A DNA stretch of 64,000 nt from an uncultured Lachnospiraceae bacterium (GCA_951801955.1 CATOOV010000001.1:62001-126000), one strand, 5' to 3'. Positions 35,161 to 45,120 are shown, counted from the first letter of the stretch. Numbers and translations are program-made. The notes: generated by a model not told the origin, from the letters alone.

Positions 35161-37224
35161 ATGGCGAAAGCTTTGTATATTGCAGAGAAGCCCAGCGTGG
35201 CAAGAGAATTTGCCAAGGCATTAGGGCTGAACCTGAAAAACCATGATGGCTATATGGAGTCCCCGGAAGCCATTGTAACTTGGTGTGTGGGACATTTGGT
35301 TACGATGAGTTATCCAGAGGTCTATGACGAAAAATATAAGAAATGGAGCCTTTCCACCCTTCCCTTTATCCCGGAAGAATTTAAGTATGAGGTAATTCCA
35401 GGCGTAAAGAAGCAGTTTAAAATTGTTGCTGGCTTATTAAACCGCCCAGATGTGGGAACCATCTATGTGTGTACGGATTCTGGGCGGGAGGGCGAGTATA
35501 TTTACCGCCTGGTGGAAAACCAGGCAAAAGTCAAAAATAAGACACGCCGCCGTGTGTGGATTGACTCCCAGACAGAGGAGGAAATCTTACGGGGAATTCG
35601 GGAAGCAAAAGATCTGTCGGAATATGATAACCTCTGTGCATCGGCATATTTACGTGCAAAAGAAGATTATTTAATGGGAATTAACTTTTCCAGGCTTTTA
35701 ACCTTAAAATATGGAAATGTTATTTCAAATTTTACGGGAAGCAAATATACGGTAATCAGTGTAGGGCGCGTGATGACTTGCGTGCAGGGAATGGTGGTGC
35801 GTCGGGAAAGGGAAATCCGGGAATTTGTAAAAACGCCTTTTTACCGTGTGCTAAGTACCTTGGATGTCCAGGGAAACCCAGTGGAAAGCGAGTGGCGTGC
35901 AGTCAAAGGGTCACGCTACTACAATTCCCCTATACTGTACAAAGAAAACGGTTTCAAGAAAAAAGAGGATGCAAAAAAACTAATTGATGATTTAACCTTC
36001 CAGAAACCAAAAGAAGAATGGATAGCGGCAGTAGAATCCATAGAGCAAAAAAAAGAGACAAAAAAACCGCCGCTTTTGTATAATCTTGCCGAGCTTCAGA
36101 ACGATTGTTCTAAATTGTTTAAAATCAGCCCAGACCAAACTTTGCAAGTGGTACAGGAATTGTATGAAAAGAAACTTGTAACTTATCCAAGGACAGACGC
36201 ACGTGTTCTATCCACGGCAGTGGCGAAGGAAATACATAAGAATATCCATGGATTGAGACAGATTCCCTCTGTGAAAATTTTTGCAGAAGAGATTTTGACA
36301 AAGGGAAGCTATAAGAATATTGCAAAGACAAGGTATGTCAATGACAAACAGATTACGGACCATTATGCCATTATTCCTACAGGGCAGGGATTTCCGGCAA
36401 TCAGCAGTTTGAATCAGACGGCTTTGTATGTATATGAAGTGGTTGTCCGGCGGTTTCTGGGAATTTTCTGTTCGCCTGCCATTTATCAGAAAATTAATCT
36501 GGTTACTGCAATGGGGCTAGGGGAGCCTGGAAAAGAGAAATTTTTTGCCTCTTTTAAGATCCTTGTAGATCCAGGCTACCTCAAAGTTATGAATTATTCT
36601 TTCCAGAAGAAAAAGGAGACAGAATCCCAAGAGGGAGAGAAAGAGAAAACACAAATTTTAAACCCAAAATTTATGGAACGGTTGTCCAGCCTAAAAAAAG
36701 GAATGGAACTGCCCGTAACTGCATTAAATATCAAAGAGGGGGAAACGGCGCCCCCCAAACGTTACAATTCCGGCTCTATGATTCTTGCCATGGAAAATGC
36801 AGGCCAATTGATTGAAGATGAAGAGCTGCGTGCCCAGATCAAGGGGAGCGGAATCGGAACCAGCGCTACCAGGGCAGAAATTTTAAAAAAGCTGGTGAAT
36901 AATAAATACCTTGCCCTGAATAAAAAGACACAGGTTATCACACCGACCCTGTTAGGGGAAATGATCTATGATGTGGTAAGTGCCTCTATTAAGTCGCTGT
37001 TAAACCCAGATTTAACAGCAAGCTGGGAGAAAGGTCTCACTTACGTGGCAGAGGGCAGTATTACCCCAGAGGAGTATATGGTAAAATTGGAACATTTTAT
37101 TCGAAGCCGTACCAGCGGCGTACTGGGGCTGAGTAACCAGTATATGCTGCGCAGTTATTTCCAGTATGCAGCCGCTTTCTATAAAAGTTCGGAAAAGAAA
37201 AGAGAAAAGAGGAAAACAAAATGA
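35161..37224 (+). CDS. topB: DNA topoisomerase III (type IA)
   Basis: A 687-residue type IA topoisomerase. The TOPRIM domain starts at once (ALYIAEKPSVAREFAKALG; CTDSGREGEYIYR near 102 carries the acidic metal triad). The active-site Tyr is in LVTYPRTDARVLS near 342, and HYAIIPTG follows. The motif usually SVGRVQTP reads SVGRVMTC. It relaxes and decatenates DNA through a single-strand break. The C-terminus stops after the catalytic core without zinc fingers, ending in a Lys-rich tail. It starts 20 bp after the degenerate ATPase gene, so the two are probably cotranscribed. Such topB copies can also be of mobile origin. Confidence 0.93.
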   Translation: MAKALYIAEKPSVAREFAKALGLNLKNHDGYMESPEAIVTWCVGHLVTMSYPEVYDEKYKKWSLSTLPFIPEEFKYEVIPGVKKQFKIVAGLLNRPDVGTIYVCTDSGREGEYIYRLVENQAKVKNKTRRRVWIDSQTEEEILRGIREAKDLSEYDNLCASAYLRAKEDYLMGINFSRLLTLKYGNVISNFTGSKYTVISVGRVMTCVQGMVVRREREIREFVKTPFYRVLSTLDVQGNPVESEWRAVKGSRYYNSPILYKENGFKKKEDAKKLIDDLTFQKPKEEWIAAVESIEQKKETKKPPLLYNLAELQNDCSKLFKISPDQTLQVVQELYEKKLVTYPRTDARVLSTAVAKEIHKNIHGLRQIPSVKIFAEEILTKGSYKNIAKTRYVNDKQITDHYAIIPTGQGFPAISSLNQTALYVYEVVVRRFLGIFCSPAIYQKINLVTAMGLGEPGKEKFFASFKILVDPGYLKVMNYSFQKKKETESQEGEKEKTQILNPKFMERLSSLKKGMELPVTALNIKEGETAPPKRYNSGSMILAMENAGQLIEDEELRAQIKGSGIGTSATRAEILKKLVNNKYLALNKKTQVITPTLLGEMIYDVVSASIKSLLNPDLTASWEKGLTYVAEGSITPEEYMVKLEHFIRSRTSGVLGLSNQYMLRSYFQYAAAFYKSSEKKREKRKTK

Positions 37225-37886
37225 AATCATGCCGAATTGAACATTTATATACCTTGTCTGAAACGATCGCCGCAGAGCTATTTCAGGGGCTTACGTATCC
37301 TTGGGAGGTGCTTCCAAAGATCAGTGATTTTATCTGTACCGTGGGAAAAACCTTAGATCCTGCAATTTATGAACAGAAAGGGGAACAGGTTTGGATTGCT
37401 AAAAATGCCAAGATAGCGCCCACAGCATGTATCAATGGACCCGTAATTATTGACCAGGAAGCAGAGATCCGCCATTGTGCTTTTATCCGTGGCAATGCCA
37501 TTGTTGGAAAACATGCAGTGGTTGGAAATTCTACAGAATTAAAAAATGTGGTGCTGTTTAATCGTGTGCAGGTGCCCCATTACAATTATGTGGGAGATTC
37601 CATTCTTGGTTTTAAATCGCATATGGGAGCAGGTTCTATCACTTCCAATGTAAAATCTGACAAAACGCTGGTAGTAGTTAAGGATGACCGGGAGGAAATC
37701 GCTACCGGGCTGAAAAAGTTCGGCGCCATGCTGGGAGATGAAGTTGAGGTTGGCTGCAACAGCGTATTGAATCCTGGAACTGTCATTGGAAGCAGAAGCA
37801 ACATTTATCCATTGTCTATGGTGCGGGGAGTAGTTCCTGGGAAGTCTATTTATAAAAATAAAAATGAGATTGTCGAAAAACAGTAA
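37221..37886 (+). CDS. Left-handed beta-helix acyl/nucleotidyl transferase-like protein
   Basis: A 221-residue protein with hexapeptide repeats from about 65 to 210 (IAKNAKIAPTACINGPVI, then CAFIRGNAIVGKHAVVGN and others), typical of the C-terminal half of GlmU-like enzymes. The motif LNPGTVIGSRSNIYPLSMVRGVVPG near the end is conserved in a group annotated as UDP-N-acetylglucosamine pyrophosphorylase-related proteins. There is no pyrophosphorylase N-domain. Substrate unknown. Its ATG overlaps the topB stop by 4 bp (ATGA), so translation is coupled. A terminator-like palindrome follows. Confidence 0.85.
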   Translation: MKSCRIEHLYTLSETIAAELFQGLTYPWEVLPKISDFICTVGKTLDPAIYEQKGEQVWIAKNAKIAPTACINGPVIIDQEAEIRHCAFIRGNAIVGKHAVVGNSTELKNVVLFNRVQVPHYNYVGDSILGFKSHMGAGSITSNVKSDKTLVVVKDDREEIATGLKKFGAMLGDEVEVGCNSVLNPGTVIGSRSNIYPLSMVRGVVPGKSIYKNKNEIVEKQ

Positions 37887-37901
37887 TTGCTTCGATTAGT
37901 A

Positions 37902-37967
37902 TTGACAAAAAACATCACATGTACTATTGTATTATATGAGTAATACAATAGTACATGTGATGTTTTT
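37902..37967 (+). promoter_or_regulatory. Promoter embedded in a 27-bp perfect palindrome (operator of the ABC exporter)
   Basis: TTGACA (37902-37907), a 17-bp spacer and TATTGT (37925-37930) form a good promoter. Arms of exactly 27 bp (37908-37934 and 37941-37967) with a 6-nt centre cover spacer, -10 and start. The core ACATGTACTATTGTATTA resembles operators of GntR/YtrA-type repressors that control ABC transporters in Firmicutes, from recollection. The T-rich right arm would also let the RNA fold as a terminator. Confidence 0.75.
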
Positions 37968-38100
37968 CTAATTTGCCGTAAGTACAATTTCATGTCAAAT
38001 TAGAAACGCTCCGCGAGGATGCGCATGGATTCGATCCTGTATCTGCCAGCAAAGCTGACCCGAATCCAGAGACAAGGCACGCGGGTGAATCTTGAAGGAA
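37968..38100 (+). other. Structured leader of the ABC exporter operon
   Basis: Between the palindrome and the ATPase gene are CTAATTTG/CAAATTAG arms (37968 and 37996), then a stem of GGATTCG with CGAATCC enclosing a CAGC-AAA-GCTG hairpin. No reading frame spans it and no known riboswitch class was recognised. Confidence 0.4.
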
Positions 38101-38113
38101 TGGAGAGGAAGTT

Positions 38114-38815
38114 ATGTTAGAAATTCAAGAATTGACGAAGAAATATGGAAAATATCTTGCAGTAGACCATGTGAGTTTTACAGTGCCTACTGGGCAGGTG
38201 GGAATTTTATTAGGACCTAATGGTGCAGGGAAATCTACAATCATCAAGAGCATTGCAGGGCTCCTGCGGTACCAAGGAGGCGTAGGGATTGAGCGGATGC
38301 CGGCAAAGACGTTGGAGGCAAAGCGTGTCTTTGCCTATGTGCCAGAAATACCAGCAATGTTTGATGCCTTAACTGTAAGGGAACATATCGAATATATCCG
38401 ACGTGCGTATGATTCTGCGATTACGGATGAAGAAATAAATCAGCTTTTGGTTCGGTTTGAATTGGAGGATAAACAAGATAAGCTTGGGCGTGAACTTTCC
38501 AAAGGAATGATGCAGAAGGTGAGCATCTGCTGTGCCCTTGCCATCCAGCCAAAGGTAATTCTTTTGGACGAACCGATGGTGGGGCTGGATCCTGCCGCCA
38601 TCAAGGAATTAAAAGAAGTGGTTCTGGAATTGAAACACCAAGGGGTGACTGTGCTTATCAGCACCCATATGCTGGAAATGGTGAAAGAACTTTGGGATAT
38701 CATGTTTATTATGGAAAAAGGGAGAATTCTAGGGACATTTAACAGGGAAGAAGAGAAGGATGCGGATATTGAAGAGCTGTTTTTCCAGATTACGGAAGGC
38801 GGTGTGGCAAAATGA
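38114..38815 (+). CDS. ABC transporter ATP-binding protein
   Basis: A 233-residue ATPase. Walker A is GPNGAGKST (about 35), the Q-loop follows, the ABC signature is LSKGMMQKVSI (about 133), Walker B is VILLDEPMVGLD (about 153) and the switch His is in ISTHMLEM (about 182). It powers the membrane protein encoded next, with which it overlaps by 4 bp. Substrate unknown; the pairing with a PF16962-type permease and a repressor-like operator suggests export of a toxic or signal compound. The ribosome site is GAGAGGAAG. Confidence 0.95.
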   Translation: MLEIQELTKKYGKYLAVDHVSFTVPTGQVGILLGPNGAGKSTIIKSIAGLLRYQGGVGIERMPAKTLEAKRVFAYVPEIPAMFDALTVREHIEYIRRAYDSAITDEEINQLLVRFELEDKQDKLGRELSKGMMQKVSICCALAIQPKVILLDEPMVGLDPAAIKELKEVVLELKHQGVTVLISTHMLEMVKELWDIMFIMEKGRILGTFNREEEKDADIEELFFQITEGGVAK

Positions 38816-40395
38816 AAGGGTTGATTTACCTATACAAACGAACCATTATCAATCGCATCAAAAGTGCCGCAAAACGTCCTGCTGCATATCTGATGGTGGC
38901 GTTTGTTGTGTGTTACCTTGCCATGATGTTTTTCAGCTTGGATATGATGATTCGGGAAGGGGATTCTGGGACGCCCGAAAATATGGTGGCAATCCTGTCT
39001 GGGATTGTGCTGGTATTGGTTCCGGGAAACATTATCAGTTATTCGAAACGAAAAGGGCTGTTATTTCGCCCAAGCGAAGTGCATTTTTTATTTTCGGCAC
39101 CTGTCAGCCCCAAAATGGTATTGATGTTTGAAGGGGTAAAATCCTTTGGGGTCAATTTTTTGATTGGGATCGCGATTATTCCCTTGGGAATGTTATGGTT
39201 TCATGTAAGTTTCCTTCAAGGATTCGTATATTTTCTGTTTTTTACAGTTTTTGAAAGCATTCTGGAAGCCTCCCTTATCATTTTCTGTTATGGAAATGAA
39301 CATTATACCGAAAGATTTTTCAAAAGGCTAGTAGTTGTGATGTACCTCTTTATGGCAGTGGTGGCAGGCGCAGCAGTTTACCTTATGGTGACAGGGGAGC
39401 CCTCCTTTGGGCTGATTCGGGATTATTTCTCTATGCCGGTGATTCAGCTTATTCCCATTGTGGGGTGGACAATTGCCGTTACCAGGCTGATATTTTTGGG
39501 TGCAGATACCATTAGCATCATCGGTACGATTCTCTACCTTCTCACCACAGTCCTGGTGTTTATAGCTGCGAGGAAGATGAAATGTACGGGCGCTTACTAT
39601 GAGGACGCCATGAAATTTGCAGATGATTACCAGAAGATTCGAGCAAATAGGCAAAAAGGGATTGCATCGGTGCCATGGAAGAAAAAACAAAAACTGCGCA
39701 AAGCATCTGTGGACTATAAGGGGACTTTTGCAAAAGCAATTTATTTCCGGCAACTGCTGGAATATAAGAAGAGTTCTACGTTTATTTTTGGTTGGAATAC
39801 CTTGTTATGCTGTGGATTAGGAATTATCATCGCTGTGGTGGGATATTTTAACTCGGCAATGGATGAATTCGGAGAGGCAAAAATATTTATTATTCCAGGG
39901 GTGGTAGCGTATGTAACTTTTATTTTCAGCGGTTATGCTACCAAGTGGTCCAAGGAATTGGAAAATCCCTATACCTACCTGATTCCAGACAGCCCGCTCA
40001 AAAAAGTCTGGTATGCAACAAAGATTGAGCATTTTCGGTCACTTGTGGATGGGATTTTGGTGACGGTTCCAGGCGCCATTGTATTTGAGATTGGTCCGGT
40101 TATGACCATATTGACGGTACTTTTGTATATCTGCCTCCAAGCAAACCGCCTTTACTATAATATGCTTGCAGATGCATTGATTGGAAATTTATTGGGAAAT
40201 ACGGGGCGTTCTTTAGTAAAAGTTTTGTTTCAGGGAATTGCCATGGGAATTGGCATTACAGCGGCAGTAATTTTTGGCTTGCTGTTGGGCATTGAGGCAG
40301 GATTTTTCATTATGATTGTTGTAATGGGGCTCCTCACCTTTGCAGGCGCAGCCATTGCCTCTATTTCTTTTACAAGGATGGAAGTTATAGAATAA
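38812..40395 (+). CDS. ABC exporter membrane subunit (putative ABC exporter family)
   Basis: A 527-residue polytopic protein. It starts MKGLIYLYKRTIINRIKSA, then shows about ten to twelve hydrophobic segments in two blocks, separated by a charged cytosolic loop (about 255-315, KIRANRQKGIASVPWKKKQK). This is the layout of the Firmicutes putative ABC exporter family (PF16962, named from memory). The overlap with the ATPase gene (ATGA) shows coupled translation. A strong terminator follows. Substrate not identifiable. Confidence 0.85.
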   Translation: MKGLIYLYKRTIINRIKSAAKRPAAYLMVAFVVCYLAMMFFSLDMMIREGDSGTPENMVAILSGIVLVLVPGNIISYSKRKGLLFRPSEVHFLFSAPVSPKMVLMFEGVKSFGVNFLIGIAIIPLGMLWFHVSFLQGFVYFLFFTVFESILEASLIIFCYGNEHYTERFFKRLVVVMYLFMAVVAGAAVYLMVTGEPSFGLIRDYFSMPVIQLIPIVGWTIAVTRLIFLGADTISIIGTILYLLTTVLVFIAARKMKCTGAYYEDAMKFADDYQKIRANRQKGIASVPWKKKQKLRKASVDYKGTFAKAIYFRQLLEYKKSSTFIFGWNTLLCCGLGIIIAVVGYFNSAMDEFGEAKIFIIPGVVAYVTFIFSGYATKWSKELENPYTYLIPDSPLKKVWYATKIEHFRSLVDGILVTVPGAIVFEIGPVMTILTVLLYICLQANRLYYNMLADALIGNLLGNTGRSLVKVLFQGIAMGIGITAAVIFGLLLGIEAGFFIMIVVMGLLTFAGAAIASISFTRMEVIE

Positions 40396-40424
40396 AGGCC
40401 TTTTCCGTTGGAAGGAATTAGCAT

Positions 40425-40450
40425 AAGCTCCTCGGTTTTGAGGAGCTTTT
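40425..40450 (+). terminator. Terminator of the ABC exporter operon
   Basis: A 9-bp perfect stem, AAGCTCCTC / GAGGAGCTT, with a 6-nt loop and TTTTCT tail. Confidence 0.85.
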
Positions 40451-40651
40451 CTGCTCCTATGGGTAAGTGTTTCAAGGTTGTACATCAGGCTGATTCACAA
40501 CTATGAAACGGCTTGTCTTTGGAATTTTAGACGAATTTGGCAAAAATTAGACAATTTTAAAACTACTTATTTTTTCAATTTTGTGTATATTTTGATCATT
40601 TAGCAGTGTCAAAGTTGCCTAAAAATAAAATATGAAAAGGAGAAAGGAAAA

Positions 40652-40828
40652 ATGTCAAACAATCTTTATCATATTGGGGCTTTCTGGATATTAATCCTTA
40701 AGGTGATTGGAACTTTGATTGGCGGCATCGTTATTGCAGGAACATTAGCGCCTATTATGGGACCGCTCATTTTGCGGAAATGTAAAAAGAAAAATATAAT
40801 AATTGGTGATGCTGATGATTTTCTATAA
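40652..40828 (+). CDS. 58-residue small membrane protein
   Basis: An ATG after AAAAGGAGAAAGGAAAA opens a frame with a long hydrophobic centre (about 8-42, including IGTLIGGIVIAGTLAPIMGP), then a Lys-rich stretch (LRKCKKKN) and an acidic end (GDADDFL). One or two membrane helices with a positive cytosolic flank are likely. It stands alone 256 bp after the exporter operon. No family recognised; small peptides of this kind include toxins, regulators and secretion helpers. Confidence 0.6.
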   Translation: MSNNLYHIGAFWILILKVIGTLIGGIVIAGTLAPIMGPLILRKCKKKNIIIGDADDFL

Positions 40829-40943
40829 ATATAAACGATTATGGAAAGACGTTGGTAGATAGGCAGGTGAATATACTTGGAAAATATATGTATTTGTGTT
40901 ATCATTAAAAATATTCATTCTAGAAAGAAAGGTGGATAAATTT

Positions 40944-43900
40944 ATGAAAAGAAGCGTTGCATTTCTATTAGCGATGGTGCTGGCTCTCACCAGTTTGGAT
41001 TGCGGGATTGTAAATGCAGGACATGCATCAACCAGGTTAGGGGAAAATGAGGAGCAGTTTGAACAGTATGATTTAGCAAATCCAATCGAAGAAACTGCTG
41101 TATCAGGTACTCTAGGAGAAAGCGGGGAACAGGCAGAGAAATATGAATTAGCAAAACCAGAAGGGATCCCTTTGCCGGAGATTCCGCTGCAAGACAGGGA
41201 AGCAGAGAAAGAGCAAGAAGAACATGTAACCCTGCACAAAGGGGATGCCCAGGTATCAGGCACGGATGGGGAACAAAAGCAAGATGCTTCCAAATTAGTA
41301 TCTGGTAAAGATGCAAAGCCAAGGAATATGAGGGATATTGCGTTTCGTTTTCAAAATACCACAGATATAATGTCCCAATATGTGACCAAAAAGCATAAGA
41401 CAGCAAAGCTTTTGAACAACCATACCTTATATTCTTATGATATCAAATCAAAAAAGGCAAAAGTCGAATATCAATTTCCAGAAACACAATATTTCCAGGG
41501 CGGTAACCTTGATGCTTCCCAAGATCTGGCAAGCGCATACATTCGGGAAGATGCTGGACTGTTGTATTATGCATATAACTCTTATAGATATACTTTCTCC
41601 GAAGATGAAATCATAAATGTCATGGTATACGATTTAGAGAAAGGAAAAATTGTGCGCAAGGTAAAAGTAAAAGGGCATATCCTTGCCTGTGTGGGCGCTG
41701 ACCGCAAAGGGAACATTTACATTGCCACAAAGGATGAATGGGAAAATGGAAAAACTAAGAATAGCTTGTTGGTGTTGTCCCCAAAAGGCAAAAAAATCTG
41801 CCAAAAAAAGCTGGAGTATCCGATAAACAGTTTTTCTGGTTTCTGTAAAGACGGGACATTTTTCTATATTGACGAGTATATGGTATATAGTATGCTTGGT
41901 TATCCCAACCTGATGGGGCTGCTGAGGAAAGGAAAATTCAAGGGGAATAAAATAACTTTGAATAATAAAAGATATTTGGCATATGCCAAAAATATTTTTT
42001 TTGGGGATTACCAGACCCCAGTAGAGATTATCAATGACAAATATTTGGTTACATATACAGGCGGTTTTTATCCGTTAAGCAAGATAACGGAAAAAAGCTG
42101 GTCACAGTCCCTATATACAGAGAGAAAATTGGAAATGGGAAAAGAATATGAATATATTTATAATGCGGGCGTCAATGCTGTGATAAAAGGGGATGACGTC
42201 TATTCTCTCTTTGATAATAATACGATTTATGTATACAGTATGAAAACTGGGAAAAAGAAAAAAATTTATCATGCCAAAGCGAAAATCTTTAATTTTAAAC
42301 AGTGCGGGAATGCACTGCTTGCATTAGAAACGGACGGAACCCATTTTTTTTATGAAAAAATTCCAATATCCAGTTTCAAGAAATTAACGACAAAAACGTA
42401 CCATATGGAACAATTTTCTGTTTATAAAGGCAGGACAAAAGAAGATATTGTGAATCAATTTATAGGAACTGCGCCAGCAAATATGAACGCTGGGCTGTAT
42501 GCAAAAAAAGGTTCTGCCAAAAAACCCTATAAGGAGAGTGCCTTGAAGGCCTCCACAAAGAAATATGCCCTAAGGGTATCTAATTACTATAGATGGCTGG
42601 CGGGGCTGACACCCTTTAAGAGTGCATCAGACGCCATATGGAATAAAGCAGGGAAAGGCGCCATACTACTTTCAGCTTCCGAGTTTTCCCATACCCCGTC
42701 AAGACCTTCTGATATGGGTAAATCATTTTATAAGGCGGCATACGAAGGTACTTCGAACAGCAGCATTGCCATGAATTACTCAGACAAGCAATACAAAATT
42801 GTTGATACCATCCGCCAGTTTATGAATGATACAAGTTATACCATGCCTGGACACCGGAATAATTTCCTTACCAGAAATGCAACAGAGATTGCATATGGTA
42901 TTTACAGCTATTACCTTTGCCAGACTGTAAAGTACAAAAATAATCCTAATCCTTCTGGTACGGCAGTCATAGACAATAATGAGGCGGCTTACGGCTGGCC
43001 GGCGGCTGGGTATTTTCCATCAGAGGAATTGTCAGTAAATGCTTACTGGACCGTGAACCTTAATACAGATAAGCTATCGTTGTCCAATGTTCCATTAAAA
43101 GTTACAATTACAGACTTGGCAACTGGAAAAACTTATCGGCGGACTTCTTCGGCAGATAATCTGTATGCGACAGATTATTGGGGGAAATTTATCAGCTTTG
43201 CCCCGCCATCCTTGGAAAACGGAAAATTATCTTATCAAAACAAAAAGTATAAAGTAAAGCTGACAAACCTGTCAGATAAAGATGGGCGCCCAGCCACATT
43301 GGAATATACGGTAAAATTTTTTTCTTATAAAACAGGCAGCAATGGAAATGCAGCATGTGACGAATATGGCAGGATGAAAAAGTTAGGGGCGCCAAAGGTA
43401 TCCGTATTAAACACAGAATCTGGCATAAAGGTGTCATGGAATAAGAAAAATGGTGCAAAAGGATATTATGTTTATCGCAATGGAAAGCGCGTCAAAAAGA
43501 CAACAGCGCTGTCTTTTACAGATACGAAAGCGAAGAAGAACGGTGCGAAGTATCAATATAAAGTTGCAGCATATAAGGGAAAGGTGAAAGGGAAAGAATC
43601 AAAAACAAAGACATATTATTATATCTCCAAGCCTGTAATTTCCAGTATTAAAAGGAAAAGTAATGGAGATCTTGCTATAAAATGGAAGAGGAACGCAAAA
43701 TCCTCTGGTTACCAAATCCAATATACCCAAGGGAAAAAAGTGAAAAAGGTTACTGTTTCAGGAGGAAAAAAGGTAAGCAGGGTTTTGAAGGATGTGGGGG
43801 CAAAGAAGGCTTGCAAAATAAGTTTGCGTGCTTATAAAACAGTTGGAAAAACAAAATATTATTCTGTATGGGGCAAAGGCAGCATAAAAGCTGCAAAGGT

Positions 43901-44861
43901 CAGTGCACCAGCGATGCAAAAGGTAACTGCAAAAAGTTATAATTCCCTGCAGTTACAATGGAAACAGGTAAAAGGAGCCTCTGGTTATAACGTCTACCGT
44001 AAAAATGGAACTTCAAAATATAAGAAAATAGCAACGATATCCAAAGGCACCCAATGTACCTATCTAGACAAAAAAGTTTCTACTGGAACAGCATACACCT
44101 ATAAAGTAAAAGCTTATAAAAAATATAAGAATGAAACAGTCTGGAGCCCTTATCCCAAAAAGGGAATATCTGGAAAAGCTTATTTATCCAAACCAGTAAT
44201 AAAAAGTATGTCAGCGAATGGAACAGGGAAATTGGATATCTCCTGGGAAAAAGTGGATGGTGCGTCTGGGTATATGCTGTATCGGAGTGATTCAAAAGAA
44301 GGTTCTTACAAGTTAGTGACAACATTAAAAGGAAATGGAAAGTTGACGTTCCAAGACACCGGCTTAGGCGATGGAAAAGTATATTATTATAAATTGAAAG
44401 CATTCCGGGTAGTAGGAGGCAAAGATGTATACAGCCCATATTCTGCCGTGAAGAAAGGCAGGACAGAAGAGGAAAAAGAAATTTTTGCTGAGGGGATTGT
44501 ATTAAATCACGATCAAATAGTACTTGAAATAAACCAAACGGTAGAGCTGAAAGCAACGATCGTTCCTAAAAATGTTACCAATCGGGCAGTGGAATGGAGC
44601 AGCAGTAATACAAGCATCGCGTCTGTTGAGCAAGGAATCGTAACAGGCAAAGCCCCAGGAAAAACAATTATTACAGCAAAAACAATCAATGGAAAAACAG
44701 CAGTATGTGAGATAACCGTAACATCCGTTTCTGTTCCTTCCAATTTGGAAGAAGGCTTAATGGAAGTGACAGGTCAATCAGACTCTGATGTTAATACCGA
44801 AATTGCAGAGGATAATGCCGTTTTTTACCAAGAGGATACCATAAGGAATAATATGCGTTAG
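40944..44861 (+). CDS. Secreted CAP-like protein with FN3-like and Big_2 modules
   Basis: A 1,305-residue protein with a signal peptide (MKRSVAFLLAMVLALTSL, cleavage near residue 29). An acidic segment (30-130) is followed by a region with repeated beta-strands that may form a propeller (about 150-500). A CAP/SCP-like domain follows (about 535-690; NYYRWLAGLTPFKSA, SEFSHTPSRPSDMG, MPGHRNNFL). Four Tyr/Lys-rich FN3-like repeats (about 820-1180) precede one Big_2 domain (about 1185-1265) and a 40-residue acidic tail. CAP domains are known as secreted proteins with lipid-binding or unclear roles. The ATG at 40944 has AGAAAGGTGG upstream. Adhesion or host interaction is plausible but unproven. 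Confidence 0.82.
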   Translation: MKRSVAFLLAMVLALTSLDCGIVNAGHASTRLGENEEQFEQYDLANPIEETAVSGTLGESGEQAEKYELAKPEGIPLPEIPLQDREAEKEQEEHVTLHKGDAQVSGTDGEQKQDASKLVSGKDAKPRNMRDIAFRFQNTTDIMSQYVTKKHKTAKLLNNHTLYSYDIKSKKAKVEYQFPETQYFQGGNLDASQDLASAYIREDAGLLYYAYNSYRYTFSEDEIINVMVYDLEKGKIVRKVKVKGHILACVGADRKGNIYIATKDEWENGKTKNSLLVLSPKGKKICQKKLEYPINSFSGFCKDGTFFYIDEYMVYSMLGYPNLMGLLRKGKFKGNKITLNNKRYLAYAKNIFFGDYQTPVEIINDKYLVTYTGGFYPLSKITEKSWSQSLYTERKLEMGKEYEYIYNAGVNAVIKGDDVYSLFDNNTIYVYSMKTGKKKKIYHAKAKIFNFKQCGNALLALETDGTHFFYEKIPISSFKKLTTKTYHMEQFSVYKGRTKEDIVNQFIGTAPANMNAGLYAKKGSAKKPYKESALKASTKKYALRVSNYYRWLAGLTPFKSASDAIWNKAGKGAILLSASEFSHTPSRPSDMGKSFYKAAYEGTSNSSIAMNYSDKQYKIVDTIRQFMNDTSYTMPGHRNNFLTRNATEIAYGIYSYYLCQTVKYKNNPNPSGTAVIDNNEAAYGWPAAGYFPSEELSVNAYWTVNLNTDKLSLSNVPLKVTITDLATGKTYRRTSSADNLYATDYWGKFISFAPPSLENGKLSYQNKKYKVKLTNLSDKDGRPATLEYTVKFFSYKTGSNGNAACDEYGRMKKLGAPKVSVLNTESGIKVSWNKKNGAKGYYVYRNGKRVKKTTALSFTDTKAKKNGAKYQYKVAAYKGKVKGKESKTKTYYYISKPVISSIKRKSNGDLAIKWKRNAKSSGYQIQYTQGKKVKKVTVSGGKKVSRVLKDVGAKKACKISLRAYKTVGKTKYYSVWGKGSIKAAKVSAPAMQKVTAKSYNSLQLQWKQVKGASGYNVYRKNGTSKYKKIATISKGTQCTYLDKKVSTGTAYTYKVKAYKKYKNETVWSPYPKKGISGKAYLSKPVIKSMSANGTGKLDISWEKVDGASGYMLYRSDSKEGSYKLVTTLKGNGKLTFQDTGLGDGKVYYYKLKAFRVVGGKDVYSPYSAVKKGRTEEEKEIFAEGIVLNHDQIVLEINQTVELKATIVPKNVTNRAVEWSSSNTSIASVEQGIVTGKAPGKTIITAKTINGKTAVCEITVTSVSVPSNLEEGLMEVTGQSDSDVNTEIAEDNAVFYQEDTIRNNMR

Positions 44862-45054
44862 TATTTTTCCTTTTCCCATAGAAAGTTGTCCTTTCTACTT
44901 GACAAGGCGCATATCCTATTAGAAGGCGGAATGGTTGCAGTTGTACAAAAAATAAATTGGAAAACACTGGACTATTTTGACAAAATATGATTAAATATGA
45001 GTAAGTATGTTAAATACATCATAATGATGCAAGTGACAGAAGGCTGCGCTGTTT

Positions 45055-45083
45055 TTGACACTTTTATCATAACAATGTATTAG
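45055..45083 (+). promoter_or_regulatory. Promoter of the Fe-S scaffold / GGGtGRT operon
   Basis: TTGACA, a 17-bp spacer and TATTAG lie 38 bp before the start. The remaining bases of 44862-45054 include another TTGACA without a good -10 and no gene. Confidence 0.65.
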
Positions 45084-45120
45084 CATGTTAAAATTTGTAT
45101 GTATTGAAAGGAGTCTTAAA

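Noticed and set aside
37968-38100. Leader words CCCGAATCC and GGGTGAATC resemble parts of the c-di-AMP (ydaO) riboswitch
   Set aside because: The words occur in the wrong order, and the remaining conserved parts were not found; kept only as a structured leader.
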